Below, one piece after another: positions 62,633 through 64,000 of a DNA stretch of 64,000 bases. Positions within the stretch are counted from its first letter, which is position 1, and the number at the start of each line of letters is the position of its first letter. Made by a program: the position numbers and the translations under genes. Source of the stretch: Streptomyces sp. NBC_01317 (lineage in GTDB: Bacteria; Actinomycetota; Actinomycetes; Streptomycetales; Streptomycetaceae); the NCBI RefSeq assembly GCF_035961655.1, contig NZ_CP108393.1, positions 3,641,501 to 3,705,500 of the forward strand. The letters run 5' to 3'. The notes beneath the pieces are model-generated. The model was not told where the DNA came from and made no database searches. It worked only from the letters and a program-made list of their open reading frames with translations.

Positions 62633-64000
62633 TCAGCTCTCCGGGCGGTCCTCGGGGATCGCTTCGGTCGGTGTCTCACCGGTCGTCACGGAGGGCAGGC
62701 CACCGTTCGAACCGTTGGCGCCGATCGCGCCGTTGGTGAGCGCCAGCTCCTTGGGTGAGAGCACCGGCGGACGCGTCGAAGGCGTACGACGCGAGGAGCC
62801 GGTCCACGCCGGGCGGGCGGGGCGCCGAACGATGGTGGAGAAGATCTCGGCGATCTGCTCCTTGTTCAGCGTCTCCTTCTCCAGGAGCGCGAGGACCAGG
62901 TTGTCGAGAACGTCGCGGTTCTCGACCAGGATCTCCCAGGCCTCGTTGTGCGCGGTCTCGATGAGCTTCTTGACCTCTTCGTCGACCAGCGCCGCGACCT
63001 CTTCCGAGTAGTCGCGCTGGTGGCCCATCTCACGGCCGAGGAAGGGCTCGGTGTTGTCGCCGCCGAACTTGATGGCGCCGAGCCGCTCGGTCATGCCGTA
63101 CTGGGTCACCATGGCCCTGGCGGTCGCCGAGGCCTTCTCGATGTCGTTGGCGGCGCCCGTGGTCGGGTCGTGGAAGACCAGTTCCTCGGCGGCGCGCCCG
63201 CCCATCATGTACGCGAGCTGGTCGAGCATCTCGTTGCGCGTGGTGGAGTACTTGTCCTCGTCGGGCAGGACCATGGTGTAACCCAGGGCCCGGCCGCGGG
63301 ACAGGATGGTGATCTTGTGCACCGGGTCGGAGTTCGGAGACGCCGCGGCGACCAGGGCGTGTCCGCCCTCGTGGTACGCGGTGATCTTCTTTTCCTTCTC
63401 GGACATGATCCGGGTCCGCTTCTGCGGGCCCGCCACCACACGGTCGATCGCCTCGTCCAGCGCGTGGTTGTCCACGAGCTTCTTGTCGCCGCGCGCGGTG
63501 AGCAGCGCGGCTTCGTTCAGCACGTTCGCCAGGTCGGCGCCGGTGAAGCCGGGCGTACGACGGGCGACCGCGCCCAGGTCGACGTCCGGGGCGACCGGCT
63601 TGCCCTTCTGGTGGACCTTGAGGATCTCCAGACGGCCCAGCATGTCGGGGCGGTCGACGGCGATCTGCCGGTCGAAGCGGCCCGGGCGCAGCAGCGCCGG
63701 GTCGAGGATGTCGGGCCGGTTCGTGGCGGCGATCAGGATCACGCCGCCCTTCACGTCGAAGCCGTCCATCTCCACGAGCAGCTGGTTCAGCGTCTGCTCG
63801 CGCTCGTCGTGGCCACCGCCGAGACCCGCGCCGCGGTGCCGGCCGACGGCGTCGATCTCGTCGACGAAGACGATCGCCGGGGCGTTCGCCTTGGCCTGCT
63901 CGAAGAGGTCACGCACGCGGGACGCGCCGACACCGACGAACATCTCGACGAAGTCGGAGCCGGAGATCGAGTAGAACGGCACCCCGGCCTCCCCCGCGAC
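62633..64000 (-). CDS. ftsH: ATP-dependent zinc metalloprotease FtsH (3' part)
   Basis: The gene runs off the right edge; about 455 C-terminal residues are present. The fragment starts inside the AAA+ domain: pore loop [17 protein letters not shown], Walker [19 protein letters not shown], second region of homology [22 protein letters not shown]. The protease part has the zinc motif HEGGH. The Walker A motif and the two membrane segments lie outside the window. The C-terminal 70 residues are a Pro/Thr/Asn-rich tail. It degrades membrane and some cytoplasmic proteins. Confidence 0.97.
   Translation of the reverse strand, partial: VAGEAGVPFYSISGSDFVEMFVGVGASRVRDLFEQAKANAPAIVFVDEIDAVGRHRGAGLGGGHDEREQTLNQLLVEMDGFDVKGGVILIAATNRPDILDPALLRPGRFDRQIAVDRPDMLGRLEILKVHQKGKPVAPDVDLGAVARRTPGFTGADLANVLNEAALLTARGDKKLVDNHALDEAIDRVVAGPQKRTRIMSEKEKKITAYHEGGHALVAAASPNSDPVHKITILSRGRALGYTMVLPDEDKYSTTRNEMLDQLAYMMGGRAAEELVFHDPTTGAANDIEKASATARAMVTQYGMTERLGAIKFGGDNTEPFLGREMGHQRDYSEEVAALVDEEVKKLIETAHNEAWEILVENRDVLDNLVLALLEKETLNKEQIAEIFSTIVRRPARPAWTGSSRRTPSTRPPVLSPKELALTNGAIGANGSNGGLPSVTTGETPTEAIPEDRPES

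Overview
The window is high-GC DNA with GC-ending codons, frequent GTG starts and long runs of 4-base start/stop overlaps. Gene content and order are those of a Streptomyces chromosome core. From memory, the block from sigE-cseABC through clpC, lsr2, the NAD/CoA genes and the folate genes to ftsH matches S. coelicolor roughly from SCO3345 to SCO3404. No tRNA, rRNA, integrase, transposase gene or CRISPR array was seen.

Layout. 1-8.7 kb: a partial membrane protein, an SH3-like protein, a receptor-type Ser/Thr kinase with a PQQ-type propeller, ilvD, and a ppx-like / TIM-barrel / TetR operon. 8.7-9.25 kb: a nested inverted-repeat region. 9.3-11.8 kb: a sigma-like / zinc-finger / BACON fusion protein. 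11.87-21.5 kb: an accessory island, made of one tightly coupled operon of seven fatty-acid/polyketide-type genes (AT, acyl-CoA oxidase, KAS III, SDR, KAS III, ACP, KS) plus a divergent HTH-TPR regulator. 21.5-25.4 kb: a degenerate IspH paralogue, radA and disA. 25.5-31.2 kb: an anchored Gly-rich protein, mutY and the cell-envelope stress system sigE-cseA-cseB-cseC. 31.2-35.2 kb: small unknown genes, an MFS exporter with a divergent TetR repressor, and an M23 peptidase. 35.6-41.6 kb: clpC, lsr2, a GNAT protein, a BlaI-type repressor and small proteins. 41.8-47.6 kb: a cofactor operon (DUF2520 protein, panC, nadB, nadC, coaX). 47.7-53.5 kb: a PLP lyase, a 174-bp hairpin element at its stop codon, a two-component system, and a MidA-type methyltransferase beside a lone NuoD. 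53.5-58.8 kb: a coiled-coil membrane protein and an OpuC-type betaine/choline transporter. 58.9-64 kb: folP, folB, folK, folE and the 3' part of ftsH.

How the genes work together. The seven-gene island operon carries a near-minimal set for making and desaturating a short acyl chain. Malonyl loading (AT), priming (two KAS III), extension (KS plus ACP), ketoreduction (SDR) and acyl-CoA oxidation are present. Dehydratase, thioesterase, chain-length factor and NRPS genes are not. It is the best candidate here for an undescribed biosynthetic system. The rest is mostly housekeeping: envelope stress (sigE/cse), c-di-AMP and DNA repair (disA, radA, mutY), proteolysis (clpC, ftsH), NAD and CoA synthesis, folate synthesis and osmolyte uptake.

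The most unusual small-scale features are a chain of ATGA-coupled minicistrons, created by 23-bp tandem repeats, between cseB and cseC; a MITE-like hairpin exactly at a stop codon; paired TetR operators; paired DnaA boxes; and ClgR-like boxes upstream of clpC.
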